This document shows, piece after piece, positions 9,234 to 17,459 of a DNA stretch of 64,000 nucleotides. The stretch's first letter is position 1; the number at the start of each line of letters is the position of its first letter. A program made the translations under genes and the position numbers. The notes below the pieces were generated by a model. That model did no database searches, was not told the DNA's origin, and was given only the letters and a program-made list of their open reading frames with translations. Source of the DNA: Lonsdalea populi (GTDB taxonomy: Bacteria; Pseudomonadota; Gammaproteobacteria; Enterobacterales; Enterobacteriaceae); the NCBI RefSeq assembly GCF_015999465.1, contig NZ_CP065534.1, positions 62,001 through 126,000 on the forward strand, in the 5' to 3' direction.

Positions 9234-10106
9234 ATGTATCACCTGAATAGCGCGTTGCGGCTGGGCGTGTATGAAAAGGCCATGCCGGCGCGGTTGGATT
9301 GGGAGCACAAGATTCAGGCTGCCAAAACGCTGGGGTTCGACTTTATTGAAATGTCCGTCGATGAGTCCGACGAGCGCCTGCAACGCCTGGACTGGAGCGA
9401 TGAGGAGATCTTTCGGTTGCGCCGTTTGTGCGAGCATTATGGCCTGCCGCTGCACTCTTTGTGCCTGAGCGCGCACCGCCGTTTCCCGTTTGGAGCGGCC
9501 GATCCCTCGGTGCGGGACCAGGCGGGCGTCATCATGCGCAAAGCCATCGGGCTGGCCTATAAACTGGGCGTACGCTGCATTCAGCTGGCGGGCTACGACG
9601 TGTATTACGAACCGCACAGCGAGGCCACGCATCAACGGTTTATCGACGGCATGCGCGAGAGCGCGCGTCTGGCTGAGCGGGCGGGCATCATGCTCGGCGT
9701 GGAGATTATGGATACGCCTTACCTGAATTCGTTGTGCAAGTTCGAAGTGCTCAAGAAGGCGGTGCCTTCGCCTTACTTTATGGCCTATCCCGATGTCGGC
9801 AATATCACCGGCTGGAATTACGATACCTGTACCGAGTTGCAGATGAGCGGCGAACATATTGTCCAGATCCACCTCAAAGATACGCTCCGTGTGAGCGCCG
9901 AGTCTTCGGGACAGTTCCGCGACCTGTGCATTGGGGAAGGGGTGGTGGATTTCCCCGCCATTTTTCGCACGCTGGCCGGAATGCACTATTCGGCGCCGCT
10001 GGTCATTGAAATGTGGGCGCAGGATGAGCATTGGGCCGATCATCTGCGGCAAGCCAGGGCGCGTTTGGCGACGATGGCGCAGGAGGCAGGATTGGCATTG
10101 AATTGA
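9234..10106 (+). CDS. ulaE: L-xylulose/L-ribulose-5-phosphate 3-epimerase UlaE
   Basis: Converts L-xylulose 5-phosphate to L-ribulose 5-phosphate, linking UlaD and UlaF. The 290-aa protein is a xylose-isomerase-like TIM barrel. Conserved metal-site acids are visible in GVEIMDTPYLNS, AYPDVGN and HLKDTL, and the C-terminal IEMWAQDE is typical of the UlaE/SgbU group. It starts 24 bases after ulaG behind an ACGAGGTG ribosome binding site. In E. coli ulaE sits in the ulaABCDEF operon, so its place beside ulaG on the opposite strand is a rearranged layout. Confidence 0.92.
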   Translation: MYHLNSALRLGVYEKAMPARLDWEHKIQAAKTLGFDFIEMSVDESDERLQRLDWSDEEIFRLRRLCEHYGLPLHSLCLSAHRRFPFGAADPSVRDQAGVIMRKAIGLAYKLGVRCIQLAGYDVYYEPHSEATHQRFIDGMRESARLAERAGIMLGVEIMDTPYLNSLCKFEVLKKAVPSPYFMAYPDVGNITGWNYDTCTELQMSGEHIVQIHLKDTLRVSAESSGQFRDLCIGEGVVDFPAIFRTLAGMHYSAPLVIEMWAQDEHWADHLRQARARLATMAQEAGLALN

Positions 10107-10212
10107 TGAGAGGACAAGCGGGTGGGGCTGCGGCTCCGCCCGGTGCTTTGATTTTTGAAAACAGCGTTATACAATCACAAGACATCATAAATAATCATAA
10201 ATCAGGCATGAA

Positions 10213-10968
10213 ATGACAGAAACACAACGACACAGCGCCATTCTGGCTCTGCTGAATGAGAAGCGCCATCTGACCGTGGCCAGCCTGATGCAAGCGTTCT
10301 CAATTTCTCCGGCGACGGCGCGTCGCGATATCAATAAGCTGAATGAAGCCGGACAGGTGCGCAAGGTGCGCAACGGCGCGGAGGCGCTGATGCCGACCAG
10401 ACGGCTATGGTCGCCGCTGGACAGTCAAAGCACCTCGACTCACGATCAAAAAGTACGCATCGCTCAGGCGGCGGCCCGGCTGGTGCAGCCGGGTGAGAGC
10501 GCGGTCATCAACTGCGGCTCGACGGCCTTTCTGCTGGGGAAGGAGATTTGCGGGCGGGACGTTCAGGTCATCACCAACTACTTTCCTCTGGCCAACTATC
10601 TGATTGAGCAAGAACACGACGGCGTCGTCATCATCGGCGGGCAGTACAACAAGAGCCAGTCCATTACCTTGGCGCCGCAGGATGAGATTTCGTCCCTGTA
10701 CGCCGGACATTGGATGTTCACCAGCGGCAAAGGTCTCACGGCTGAAGGGCTGTACAAAATGGATATGCTGACGGCGATGGCGGAACAGAAAATGTTGGAT
10801 CACGTCGGCAAACTGGCGGTATTGACGGACAGCAGCAAACTCGGCCAGCGCGCGGGTATGCTGTTCTGCAACGCCGAACATATCGATGTGCTTATTACTG
10901 GCAGCGATGCCAACCCGGAGGTTATCCAGCAGTTGAAGGAGAAGGGCGTCGAGGTGATGCTGGTCTAG
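10213..10968 (+). CDS. ulaR: DeoR-family repressor UlaR of ascorbate utilisation
   Basis: Represses the ula genes until L-ascorbate 6-phosphate accumulates. The 251-aa protein has an N-terminal DeoR winged helix-turn-helix (about 5-58), with the recognition region [19 protein letters not shown], then the phosphosugar-sensing domain with [11 protein letters not shown] and [12 protein letters not shown]. Residue-for-residue similarity to E. coli UlaR is obvious along its length. It lies 106 bases after ulaE on the same strand, and the short gap contains ATCA/TGAT words like those in the ula control region, so autoregulation is plausible. In E. coli ulaR is next to ulaG in a different layout. 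Confidence 0.94.
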   Translation: MTETQRHSAILALLNEKRHLTVASLMQAFSISPATARRDINKLNEAGQVRKVRNGAEALMPTRRLWSPLDSQSTSTHDQKVRIAQAAARLVQPGESAVINCGSTAFLLGKEICGRDVQVITNYFPLANYLIEQEHDGVVIIGGQYNKSQSITLAPQDEISSLYAGHWMFTSGKGLTAEGLYKMDMLTAMAEQKMLDHVGKLAVLTDSSKLGQRAGMLFCNAEHIDVLITGSDANPEVIQQLKEKGVEVMLV

Positions 10969-11123
10969 TGCTGGGGGGGCGTCACGCCGGACTCTGCCAA
11001 CTTCCCGGGTTCGCCGTCGGGCCTGATTACCCTCTGAGGCGTTTTGGGCGTTTAACCGTCAGACAGGGTTCGTCGGCGACGGCGTTGCGGCCGTGGTTCG
11101 GTGGCCGCGAACGCGTCCTGAGG

Positions 11124-11462
11124 TTATCGCGGGGCGGTAACCGGCTGCGCGGCTTTCTGAGGCGTGAGTATCGGATAGTCCAGTACGATGAGGTTAGCCA
11201 GAATCGGGCGGAAAATCGCTTTCAATGCATCGTGTTTTGGGTGGGGCAAATAGCGCTGGCGCGCCGTTTCGTCTTTAAACGTCATCATCACGCAGTGCGT
11301 GAAGCCCTCATTTTTCCCTTCTGGACTGTCGTTACATCCCCACTCAACGCTGACGACGCCTTCGATGTCGGCCGGCATCTGCAAAAAAGCCGATTTCACC
11401 CGCTCGATGTCGGCTTCCGCGGCCTCCTCCTTGAAGGTGATAAGTAAGATATGGCGTATCAT
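11124..11462 (-). CDS. Dabb (stress-responsive alpha/beta-barrel) domain protein
   Basis: A 112-aa protein that is almost entirely one Dabb domain: MIRHILLITFKEEA at the start, then GVVSVEWGCNDSPEG, FTHCVMMTFKDE and YLPHPKHDALK. Such proteins are small dimeric ferredoxin-like barrels; characterised members include plant stress proteins, polyketide cyclases and some sugar-pathway proteins. The true role here is unknown. It is transcribed away from ulaR and lies next to the GntR regulator gene on the same strand, with a 164-base gap, so a link to the Amadori-type operon beyond is possible but not shown. Confidence 0.85.
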   Translation of the reverse strand: MIRHILLITFKEEAAEADIERVKSAFLQMPADIEGVVSVEWGCNDSPEGKNEGFTHCVMMTFKDETARQRYLPHPKHDALKAIFRPILANLIVLDYPILTPQKAAQPVTAPR

Positions 11463-11626
11463 TTATGACTCCGTTTGTGATGTCCTGCAAAGAGCATAGC
11501 CCTTTACGCGGCGACTTTCATGGCGGGCACCGCGTCTCTGAAACCCGCATGCCGGCGCTGTGTTTTTCCGTCATGCCCGGCAAAAGTCCGCCGCGCGCAC
11601 TCCGCAGCCCCGAAAACACCGCCGTC

Positions 11627-12409
11627 TCAGCGCTCGGTGTTAGGACGATGGCTGATACGAAACGAGACCCGCTGCGGATGGTTGACCGACACCAGATATT
11701 CCACCGGCTGTTGAAAGCGGTCGGCGATCACGCCGCGATAGATCAGGGCCGGGCTGTCCGGCGGGGCGTTCAGCAGCGCCTGCTCTTCTTCATTCATGAC
11801 CCCGACCCGAATGGTGCCCTCGTCGGAAACGCCGAAGAGGCGGTAGCGCTCCGCCAGCAGCCGATACAGCGACCCGCTCTCCTCCAGCATATCAGCCGTC
11901 AGATCCGGCATCAGCGCACGGGGCAGATAACTGGTTTCTAGGCAGAAAGGTTCACCGTCCGCCAGCCGCAGTCGCTTGATCATCACCACCGGGTCGCCCG
12001 TTTCAATGCTCAGTAAAGGGGCGATCCGGGGGCTGGCGACGGTATCTTGAAAATAGATTAAGCGGCTGCCGGGCACCGCGCCGTTCAGCTCGGTGATCTT
12101 GCTGATGCCCTGCTCGATAGCCTGCGTCAGCGGTCGTTCAATGGCCGTCTGAGTCAGCCAGGTGCCCTGATTGCCGCGTCTCTCCAGCAATCCGGCCTCG
12201 ACCAGTTCATCGATGATTTTACGCAGCGTCATTCGGCTGATGCCGAGCAGTACGGCGAGATCGCGCTCGGCTGGGATCTGATCGCCCTCGTTGTATTCCG
12301 GCGTCTTCAATACCTTCAGCAAAGCCTGTTTAGCTTCCAGATACGCTTTACGCGGACGGCGTTTCCCTGTGTTCGTCTTGTTCATGGTCTGTTTTCTGGT
12401 CAGATTCAT
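11627..12409 (-). CDS. GntR/HutC-family regulator of the adjacent sugar-amine operon
   Basis: The 260-aa protein has an N-terminal GntR winged helix (about 25-90: GDQIPAERDLAVLLGISRMT followed by LRKIIDELVEAGLLERRGNQG) and a C-terminal UTRA ligand-binding domain (about 100-250), the HutC layout. Neither the GTG/ATG region at 12409 nor the ATG at 12385 (MNKTNTGKRRPRK) has a good ribosome binding site, so the start is uncertain. It is divergent from the operon at 12618-15201, which it most likely represses; the ligand is then expected to be the phosphorylated sugar-amino compound. FrlR and FraR, regulators of fructosyl-amino acid operons, belong to the same family. Confidence 0.85.
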   Translation of the reverse strand: MNLTRKQTMNKTNTGKRRPRKAYLEAKQALLKVLKTPEYNEGDQIPAERDLAVLLGISRMTLRKIIDELVEAGLLERRGNQGTWLTQTAIERPLTQAIEQGISKITELNGAVPGSRLIYFQDTVASPRIAPLLSIETGDPVVMIKRLRLADGEPFCLETSYLPRALMPDLTADMLEESGSLYRLLAERYRLFGVSDEGTIRVGVMNEEEQALLNAPPDSPALIYRGVIADRFQQPVEYLVSVNHPQRVSFRISHRPNTER

Positions 12410-12573
12410 GCCAAAGAAAGCGTGATTTTCGCAAAGGTTTGCGCTTGTTTTATCATCACTTATGCCGTTTTTTCGCCGTATTATCCCCCCGGTCTAACCA
12501 GACCACAACACTCTAACACACTATTATAGTTGAATAATATGGATAAATTCGTTGCCCGGCGTGTGTGATCGGC

Positions 12574-12607
12574 GTATATCTCTGATGGTATATTTTACGG
12601 TATATTT
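12574..12607 (+). promoter_or_regulatory. Tandem GTATAT repeats before the binding-protein gene
   Basis: GTATAT occurs three times at about 12574, 12588 and 12600; the last two are within the 9-base direct repeat GGTATATTT at 12587-12595 and 12599-12607. They sit just upstream of the ATG at 12618 and could be the operator of the divergent GntR regulator or -10 hexamers. Their function is inferred from position only. Confidence 0.35.
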
Positions 12608-12617
12608 ATAGGGGTGA

Positions 12618-13397
12618 ATGATGAAAACGCTTGCCTGGGTATCCCTGAGTCTGGTGATGGCGCTCCTCTCCGGCCCGGTTTTCGCGCTGCAACAAATTCG
12701 TTTCGGCACCGACGCCACGTTTCCGCCGTTTGAGTTCAAGGCGGCGGACGGGCGGCTGCAAGGTTTCGATATTGATTTAGGCAATGAGATCTGCGCGCGT
12801 ATGAAGGCCCGATGCGTCTGGGTGGAAAGCAGCTTCGACGGCCTGATCCCTGCGCTGCATGCCCGCAAATTCGACGCAATCCTCTCTTCGCTCTCCATCA
12901 CGAGTGAACGACAGAAGGCCATCAACTTTTCTCACAAATTATTCAACACGCCGGCGTATCTGGTCGCGGCGAAAGACAGCGGGCTGAAGCCGACCGCCGA
13001 GTCGCTGCGCGGTAAACGCGTCGGCGTGCAGCAAGGGTCGGTATTTGAAATCTACGGCCAAAAGCACTGGCGAGATGAGGGCGTTGAACTGGTGTCGTAC
13101 CCTAGCGCCGAAGCGGTCTATGCCGACCTGGTCGTAGGACGACTGGACGCCACGCTGGATGATGCCACGGTGGTGACTGAGGCGTTGCTCAGTAAGCCAG
13201 AGGGCAAAGGGTTCAGCCTGATCGAGCCGCAGGTTAAAGACGATGCCGTTTTTGGTCCGGGCACCGGCATCGGCGTCCGCAAGCAGGATACGCCGCTGCT
13301 GCAACAGCTTAATGGTGCCATCACGGAGATCCGTCAGGACGGCACGTACGACAAGCTGGCGAAAAAATACTTCACTTTCAATGTCTATGGCGACTAA
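12618..13397 (+). CDS. Periplasmic amino-acid-type solute-binding protein (SBP family 3)
   Basis: A 259-aa protein with a Sec signal peptide (about 1-24, cut near VFA-LQQ) and a complete SBP_bac_3 domain like ArgT, HisJ or the opine-binding proteins: RFGTDATFPPFEF, GFDIDLGNEICARM, FDAILSSLSIT, GKRVGVQQGS and a C-terminal LAKKYF. An AGGGG ribosome binding site lies just before two adjacent ATGs (12618, 12621). It starts the operon with a deglycase and a kinase, so the ligand is probably an Amadori compound such as a fructosyl amino acid. No ABC permease or ATPase gene follows, so it must share a transporter encoded elsewhere. Confidence 0.88.
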   Translation: MMKTLAWVSLSLVMALLSGPVFALQQIRFGTDATFPPFEFKAADGRLQGFDIDLGNEICARMKARCVWVESSFDGLIPALHARKFDAILSSLSITSERQKAINFSHKLFNTPAYLVAAKDSGLKPTAESLRGKRVGVQQGSVFEIYGQKHWRDEGVELVSYPSAEAVYADLVVGRLDATLDDATVVTEALLSKPEGKGFSLIEPQVKDDAVFGPGTGIGVRKQDTPLLQQLNGAITEIRQDGTYDKLAKKYFTFNVYGD

Positions 13398-13400
13398 TTC

Positions 13401-14378
13401 ATGAATACAGCAGCGATGATCTCCTCCTTTATCGAACGGCGTTTCCGCCCGCAGGGAGGCCTGCGACAGGTCTTTCTGGTGGCCTGCGGCGGGTCGCTGG
13501 TGGATATGTATCCGGCGGACTATTTCCTGAACAGCGAATCTACAACGCTGCACAGTCACATGATGACCGCTAACGAATTCGTCCACGCGCCTCCGAAAAG
13601 GTTGGGCAAGCAGTCCCTGACGATCGTCTGTTCTCACGGCGGCGACACGCCGGAGTCGGTGGCTGCGGCGGAGCTGGCCCAGCGGCGCGGCAGCGTGACC
13701 GTCACGCTGACCCATAACGAGGCCGCGCGGCTGATCGACTTTTCGGACGGCAATCTGCTGTATGCCTGGGGGAATGACAGCCAGGTGGTCAATAATCCGA
13801 TGGCGCTGATCCTGAGCCTGTGCGTTGAGGCGTTGCAGCAGGCCGAGGGCTTTGATGGCTACGCCGACTTTCAGGCGGGCATGGCGCAGATCGACGAGAT
13901 TATCGACCAGGCGCGCGGACAGGTGCAGCCGCTGACGGCGGCGTTTACCGAACGCTATGCGAAAGAGTCGCTGTTTTACATTCTGTCCAGCGGTGCGTCT
14001 TACGGTCACGCCTACGGCTTCGCCATCTGCTCGCTGATGGAAATGCAGTGGCTGAACGCCGCTTCCATTCACAGCGGCGAATATTTCCACGGGCCGTTCG
14101 AGGTCACAGACCACAGCACGCCCTGGATCCTGATGATGAACGAGGGGCGCACCCGCCCGCTGGATGAGCGCGCGCGCGACTTCCTGCACCGCTATGCCGA
14201 CAAGGTGGAAATCATTGATGCCAACGCGCTGGGGTTGGGCGTTATCCCGGCTGGCGTGGTGGAGTATTTCAATCCGATACTGTTCTATAGCGTCATGTGC
14301 GAATACCGCGCGGCGCTGGCGAAGGTGCGCCAGCATTCGCTGGAGACGCGGCGTTACATGGGTCAGGTGGATTACTGA
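13401..14378 (+). CDS. frlB: FrlB-like SIS-domain sugar-amine deglycase
   Basis: A 325-aa protein with two SIS (sugar isomerase) halves, like FrlB, FraB and the GlmS isomerase domain. Visible family features are VFLVACGGSL (about 24-33), SHGGDTPES in the phosphosugar-binding loop, SSGASYGHAYGFA in the second half, HSGEYFHGPFEVT with the catalytic glutamate and histidine, and a C-terminal RRYMGQVDY that echoes RRYYGGLVEY of E. coli FrlB. It probably cleaves a 6-phosphorylated fructosyl-amino acid to glucose 6-phosphate and the amino acid. It begins 3 bases after the binding-protein stop. The exact amino acid cannot be told; deoxyfructosyl-asparagine, -glutamine and -lysine are all possible. 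Confidence 0.78.
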   Translation: MNTAAMISSFIERRFRPQGGLRQVFLVACGGSLVDMYPADYFLNSESTTLHSHMMTANEFVHAPPKRLGKQSLTIVCSHGGDTPESVAAAELAQRRGSVTVTLTHNEAARLIDFSDGNLLYAWGNDSQVVNNPMALILSLCVEALQQAEGFDGYADFQAGMAQIDEIIDQARGQVQPLTAAFTERYAKESLFYILSSGASYGHAYGFAICSLMEMQWLNAASIHSGEYFHGPFEVTDHSTPWILMMNEGRTRPLDERARDFLHRYADKVEIIDANALGLGVIPAGVVEYFNPILFYSVMCEYRAALAKVRQHSLETRRYMGQVDY

Positions 14379-14388
14379 GGTAAGGATG

Positions 14389-15201
14389 ATGAAAGTCCTG
14401 GGACTTGGCGATAATGTCATCGATCGATATACCCATACCGGCATCGGCTATCCGGGGTGCAATGCGCTGAATTTCAGCGTCTACGCGCGCATGTTGTCGG
14501 CAGAAGCCGCTTATCTGGGCGTGTTTGGCGACGATGGTGCGGCGGAGCACATTTGCCGCGTGCTCGAACGGCGCGGCATTGGTCTCGAACACTGCCTGAC
14601 GGTCTCCGGCGAAAGCGGCCACGCCAATCTTACCCTTAAGCAGGGGGAGCGCGTGTTCCTCGGCTCCAATGCGGGCGGTATCCGTCAAAGCACCTCTATG
14701 CGTTTCGTGCTGGAGCACCTCTCGTGGCTGGGCCATTTTGACCTGATCCATACCAGCACCTACAGCTATATCGACACGCAGCTGACGGATCTCGCCGGGC
14801 TGTCCGGCCGGTTGTCCTACGACTTTTCGGATGATTTTGACGCCGAACGGGCGCAGGCTCAGTGCCGCTGGCTGGATTACGCCTTTTTCTCCTGTGCGGA
14901 CCGCTCGCTCGATGAAACCCGTCGGCTGCTGCTGGCGGCTCACGACGCAGGTTGCAAGTGGGGTATCGCAACGCGTGGGGCAGAGGGCGCGATACTGTAC
15001 GACGGCCATCATTGGATCAGTCAGCCACCGGAGCCGATCGCCCCCGTCGATACGCTTGGCGCGGGAGACGCTTTCATCACCGCATTCCTGCTGGCCCACC
15101 TTAACGGCAAAACGCTATCTGCCAGCTTGCGTCAGGGCGCCAACTTTGCGGCGCGCATCTGCATGATTGAAGGCGCCTTCGGTGAGGGAATGCGCTATTG
15201 A
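14389..15201 (+). CDS. frlD: FrlD-like PfkB-family sugar-amine 6-kinase
   Basis: Predicted to phosphorylate a fructosyl-amino acid on C6 before the deglycase acts. The 270-aa protein shows the ribokinase/PfkB features: LGLGDNVIDRY at the start, GYPGCNALNFSVY for substrate contact, and DTLGAGDAFITAFLLAH with the catalytic aspartate and the anion hole. FrlD resemblance is clear at both ends. Two adjacent ATGs (14386, 14389) follow the GAGGTAAGGA ribosome binding site; I took the second for better spacing. It starts 10 bases after the deglycase gene and ends the operon. A weak GGGG/CCCC hairpin with GTTTT follows the stop codon. Confidence 0.8.
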   Translation: MKVLGLGDNVIDRYTHTGIGYPGCNALNFSVYARMLSAEAAYLGVFGDDGAAEHICRVLERRGIGLEHCLTVSGESGHANLTLKQGERVFLGSNAGGIRQSTSMRFVLEHLSWLGHFDLIHTSTYSYIDTQLTDLAGLSGRLSYDFSDDFDAERAQAQCRWLDYAFFSCADRSLDETRRLLLAAHDAGCKWGIATRGAEGAILYDGHHWISQPPEPIAPVDTLGAGDAFITAFLLAHLNGKTLSASLRQGANFAARICMIEGAFGEGMRY

Positions 15202-15455
15202 TGGGGATTGTGGCCCCGTTTTGGCTGCTGCTTTAGTTGAACGATGAGGCCCTGCGAAAGCCAGCCATCGTCGCCTTATCTTCCGCTCTCAGCGTGCTGC
15301 CCTCTGTGCCGCATCGCGGCTGCAAAACGTTCAGCGCAACCGGGTCGCTTGCACGTCTGATAATGGGCCTGCCTCTTTCAAGGGGTCGCATCGATATGCG
15401 GTCGGCCTCTACGTGACTGACGCGGAGAGTGCCGGAGCCGCACAGCGGAACGTCG

Positions 15456-16361
15456 CTACCGGTGGGACAATAAATAGTCGACACTCTGGCCTCGGTGGCC
15501 GGCACTATCGCTATAGGTCGTGGAAGGATCGGTGGCGACGCGCACATCGAACCGATTGAAAGAATCATCGTTCAACGCATGTCTGACCAAATCGTCGGAA
15601 TGTAACGATGGCAGCCCGGCTTTCGCCAGTTTTCGCTGCAGCTCCTCGGAACTGAGCGGTACGACCTCTCGAAGACGCCGGGTGTCGCTTCGGTTGGCGG
15701 AGTCAGAGGCATCCCAAAGCAAATGGTTGTGTGTCGCCATCAGCTCCGTCATCGGCGCATGCGTGTCGCGTTGCATGTCGTGCAGCACCGATTGGTCCAG
15801 CGTGCATGCGCTGGGATGCGTTGGCCAGGCATCCACGACCACCGTATTGCGTTCGCCCCACGTAGGGTCGCGAGGGTCGCCCAGCATAACGAACTCGTGG
15901 CTGTTATTTTCCGGAAGCTGGAGACGTACACGGCATATGGGCTGCGACACGTTGCGTTCTTTCAACGCGGCGACGGCGACGGCGGCATGTACCGCACAGT
16001 TGCCCCCCTGGAATTTCTGCGCCCGTTTGATCTGATTTTCGATTCCGCCATGAGGAAACTTTTGGTATGCCAGATGCATTCTCGCCCAGCTCTCTCCCGA
16101 TGAGGCCCGGACATCCTGCCGCTGATTTCCCGCCCCGTGCGGGAGCATATTTTTGACGACACGGTTCGCCCAGCAGGCGTCGGCCAGTGCCGACAGGGTG
16201 CCGGATTTCACTACGACATTTTTGTGCTGATAGCCCGACAACCCTAGCTGACTCGGGCTGCGGGTATCATGCACTTTATTGCCGGTATCATAATTCTCGA
16301 CAATCGCGCTATACGTTGAAGCTGAAGAGGATCCGCGGAAAATGTTAAACCTAGGCATCAT
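15456..16361 (-). CDS. Candidate type III effector, transglutaminase-like Cys-His-Asp fold
   Basis: A 301-aa protein with a Ser/Thr/Asn-rich N-terminus and no Sec signal. The core holds a likely catalytic triad: C122 in QGGNCAVHAAVAV, H155 in NNSHEFVMLGD and D177 in NTVVVDAWP. The layout GNCxxH...H(E/V)(F/W)V...VVxDxW resembles the HopX/AvrPphE (XopE) group of plant-pathogen effectors, though overall similarity looks low. It is co-transcribed with a CesT-type chaperone gene 57 bases upstream, under a perfect hrp box. AGGAGG lies before two adjacent ATGs (16361, 16358); spacing favours 16358. Another frame stays open about 75 codons beyond the stop, so a C-terminal frameshift is possible. Secretion and activity are inference. 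Confidence 0.75.
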   Translation of the reverse strand: MMPRFNIFRGSSSASTYSAIVENYDTGNKVHDTRSPSQLGLSGYQHKNVVVKSGTLSALADACWANRVVKNMLPHGAGNQRQDVRASSGESWARMHLAYQKFPHGGIENQIKRAQKFQGGNCAVHAAVAVAALKERNVSQPICRVRLQLPENNSHEFVMLGDPRDPTWGERNTVVVDAWPTHPSACTLDQSVLHDMQRDTHAPMTELMATHNHLLWDASDSANRSDTRRLREVVPLSSEELQRKLAKAGLPSLHSDDLVRHALNDDSFNRFDVRVATDPSTTYSDSAGHRGQSVDYLLSHR

Positions 16362-16418
16362 TGCCTCCTAAACCTGAAAATGGTGTCCCCAGCAGGAACA
16401 CAACCCAGGACTATCCCT

Positions 16419-16892
16419 TTACTCCCTTTTGGAAACGGGTTGTAAGCCCGCGTGAGGGGGAGAACGAGTTTCTTGGGACTGACTTGCCGTGGGGAGAGAC
16501 TTCCCGCAGCAGTATGAATCCGCCCGCATCAGAAAATCGTGGAACGTCTTCGCAGCATGCTCTACGGATAACTCATCTAACGGCTGACGGACGTACAGCA
16601 CCATTTTTTTGCTCTGGCTGTCGTACCCCAGCGTGATAGCCGGATGACGCAGGCTGAACAGGTTCTCCGCCAATAACGTCTGAAAACCCTCAGGTGTCCG
16701 CCACGCGTGCGGGGCAATGAACGTTGCGACGATATTCAGATACCCTGGTTGGCTGCCAATCAAGTGAATATGCAGATCGTGGTCGAAGACCAACTGATAG
16801 ATGTCTTCCTCTGGACGCGGCGGCGGCAGCTCGCCGGGCTGATATCTCTGGATAATGCCCCGAGAAATAACATGAAATTTTTCATTCAACAT
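16419..16892 (-). CDS. CesT-family type III secretion chaperone
   Basis: A 157-aa, acidic-to-neutral protein whose first 130 residues fit the Tir-chaperone (CesT) fold: a leading helix, the strand pair IYQLVFDHDLHIHLIGS and YLNIVATFI, the helix FQTLLAENLFSLRHP, the turn ITLGYDSQSKKMVLYVRQPLD, and the closing helix EHAAKTFHDFLMRAD. Such dimers bind the N-terminus of a cognate effector and hold it ready for export. The stop is 57 bases from the effector start, the usual chaperone-effector layout. The -12 half of the hrp box lies about 28 bases before the ATG. The C-terminal tail after residue 130 looks disordered. Confidence 0.85.
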   Translation of the reverse strand: MLNEKFHVISRGIIQRYQPGELPPPRPEEDIYQLVFDHDLHIHLIGSQPGYLNIVATFIAPHAWRTPEGFQTLLAENLFSLRHPAITLGYDSQSKKMVLYVRQPLDELSVEHAAKTFHDFLMRADSYCCGKSLPTASQSQETRSPPHAGLQPVSKRE

Positions 16893-16920
16893 AACAAACG
16901 CTCACGTTGACGGGTTTCTG

Positions 16921-16948
16921 TGTGTGGTTTCAGTGGGGGAAGGGTTCC
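16921..16948 (-). promoter_or_regulatory. hrp box (HrpL-dependent promoter)
   Basis: On the minus strand GGAACC (16948-16943) is followed after exactly 15 bases by CCACACA (16927-16921), matching the consensus GGAACC-N15/16-CCACNNA with no mismatch. It ends 28 bases before the chaperone ATG, right for a HrpL sigma-factor promoter. I found no other GGAACC in the window with a correctly spaced CCAC. Confidence 0.88.
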
Positions 16949-17459
16949 CGGGTGTTGTGATTATTTGTTTTCCATTGTCGTCGAGAAGCCGCCGCGTTCT
17001 ATTTCCGTAAGCCTTCGTTCAGCGCCATCGACTCGACATGGCTAGGGCGAAACAGGCCTTCCGATGCGACTCGGGGTTATCCCAGACCACCCACGCAACT
17101 GAAAAGTGCAAAATGAAAGGGGGGAAGCCCTGAATATCAGCAAAGATTTAATAAAAATGTATTAAGACAACCGCCTGAATAAAAAACGTCAATGCTCAGA
17201 TTACGTTTTATTTAATACATATATAACCAATGAATGTCACTCAGGGGATTTATAGACACAATCATCTGTAAAGCGTTAATTTTTACATCCGCCATAAAAA
17301 AACCTTAAATGATTATCTTGATCTCACTGATTTTTGTGGTGGACTCAGCGCTTTGATAGAGTAAATTTTGCTTATTGCGACATTTTCCAGAAGTAAACAT
17401 AGTGTTTCTCTTTATAAGGTAAAATTAAATAACGAAAAACAGTAAAATGGGAGGTAACA
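16949..17459. other. AT-rich upstream region of the export genes
   Basis: About 500 bases between the hrp box and the peptide-export genes, with GC content dropping sharply after 17100. I see no gene. A partial Fur-like word (ATTATC with a poor left half) lies near 17304-17318; iron control is known for the colicin V export operon but this site is too weak to call. Confidence 0.45.

Noticed and set aside
12939..14444. A 501-codon frame antisense to the binding-protein and deglycase genes
   Set aside because: A GC-rich mirror frame of real genes; rich in Arg, His and Gln with no domain.
17304..17318. Fur-box-like word upstream of the export genes
   Set aside because: The right half (ATTATC) is good but the left half has about four mismatches out of seven, too poor to call although colicin V export genes are known to be iron-controlled.
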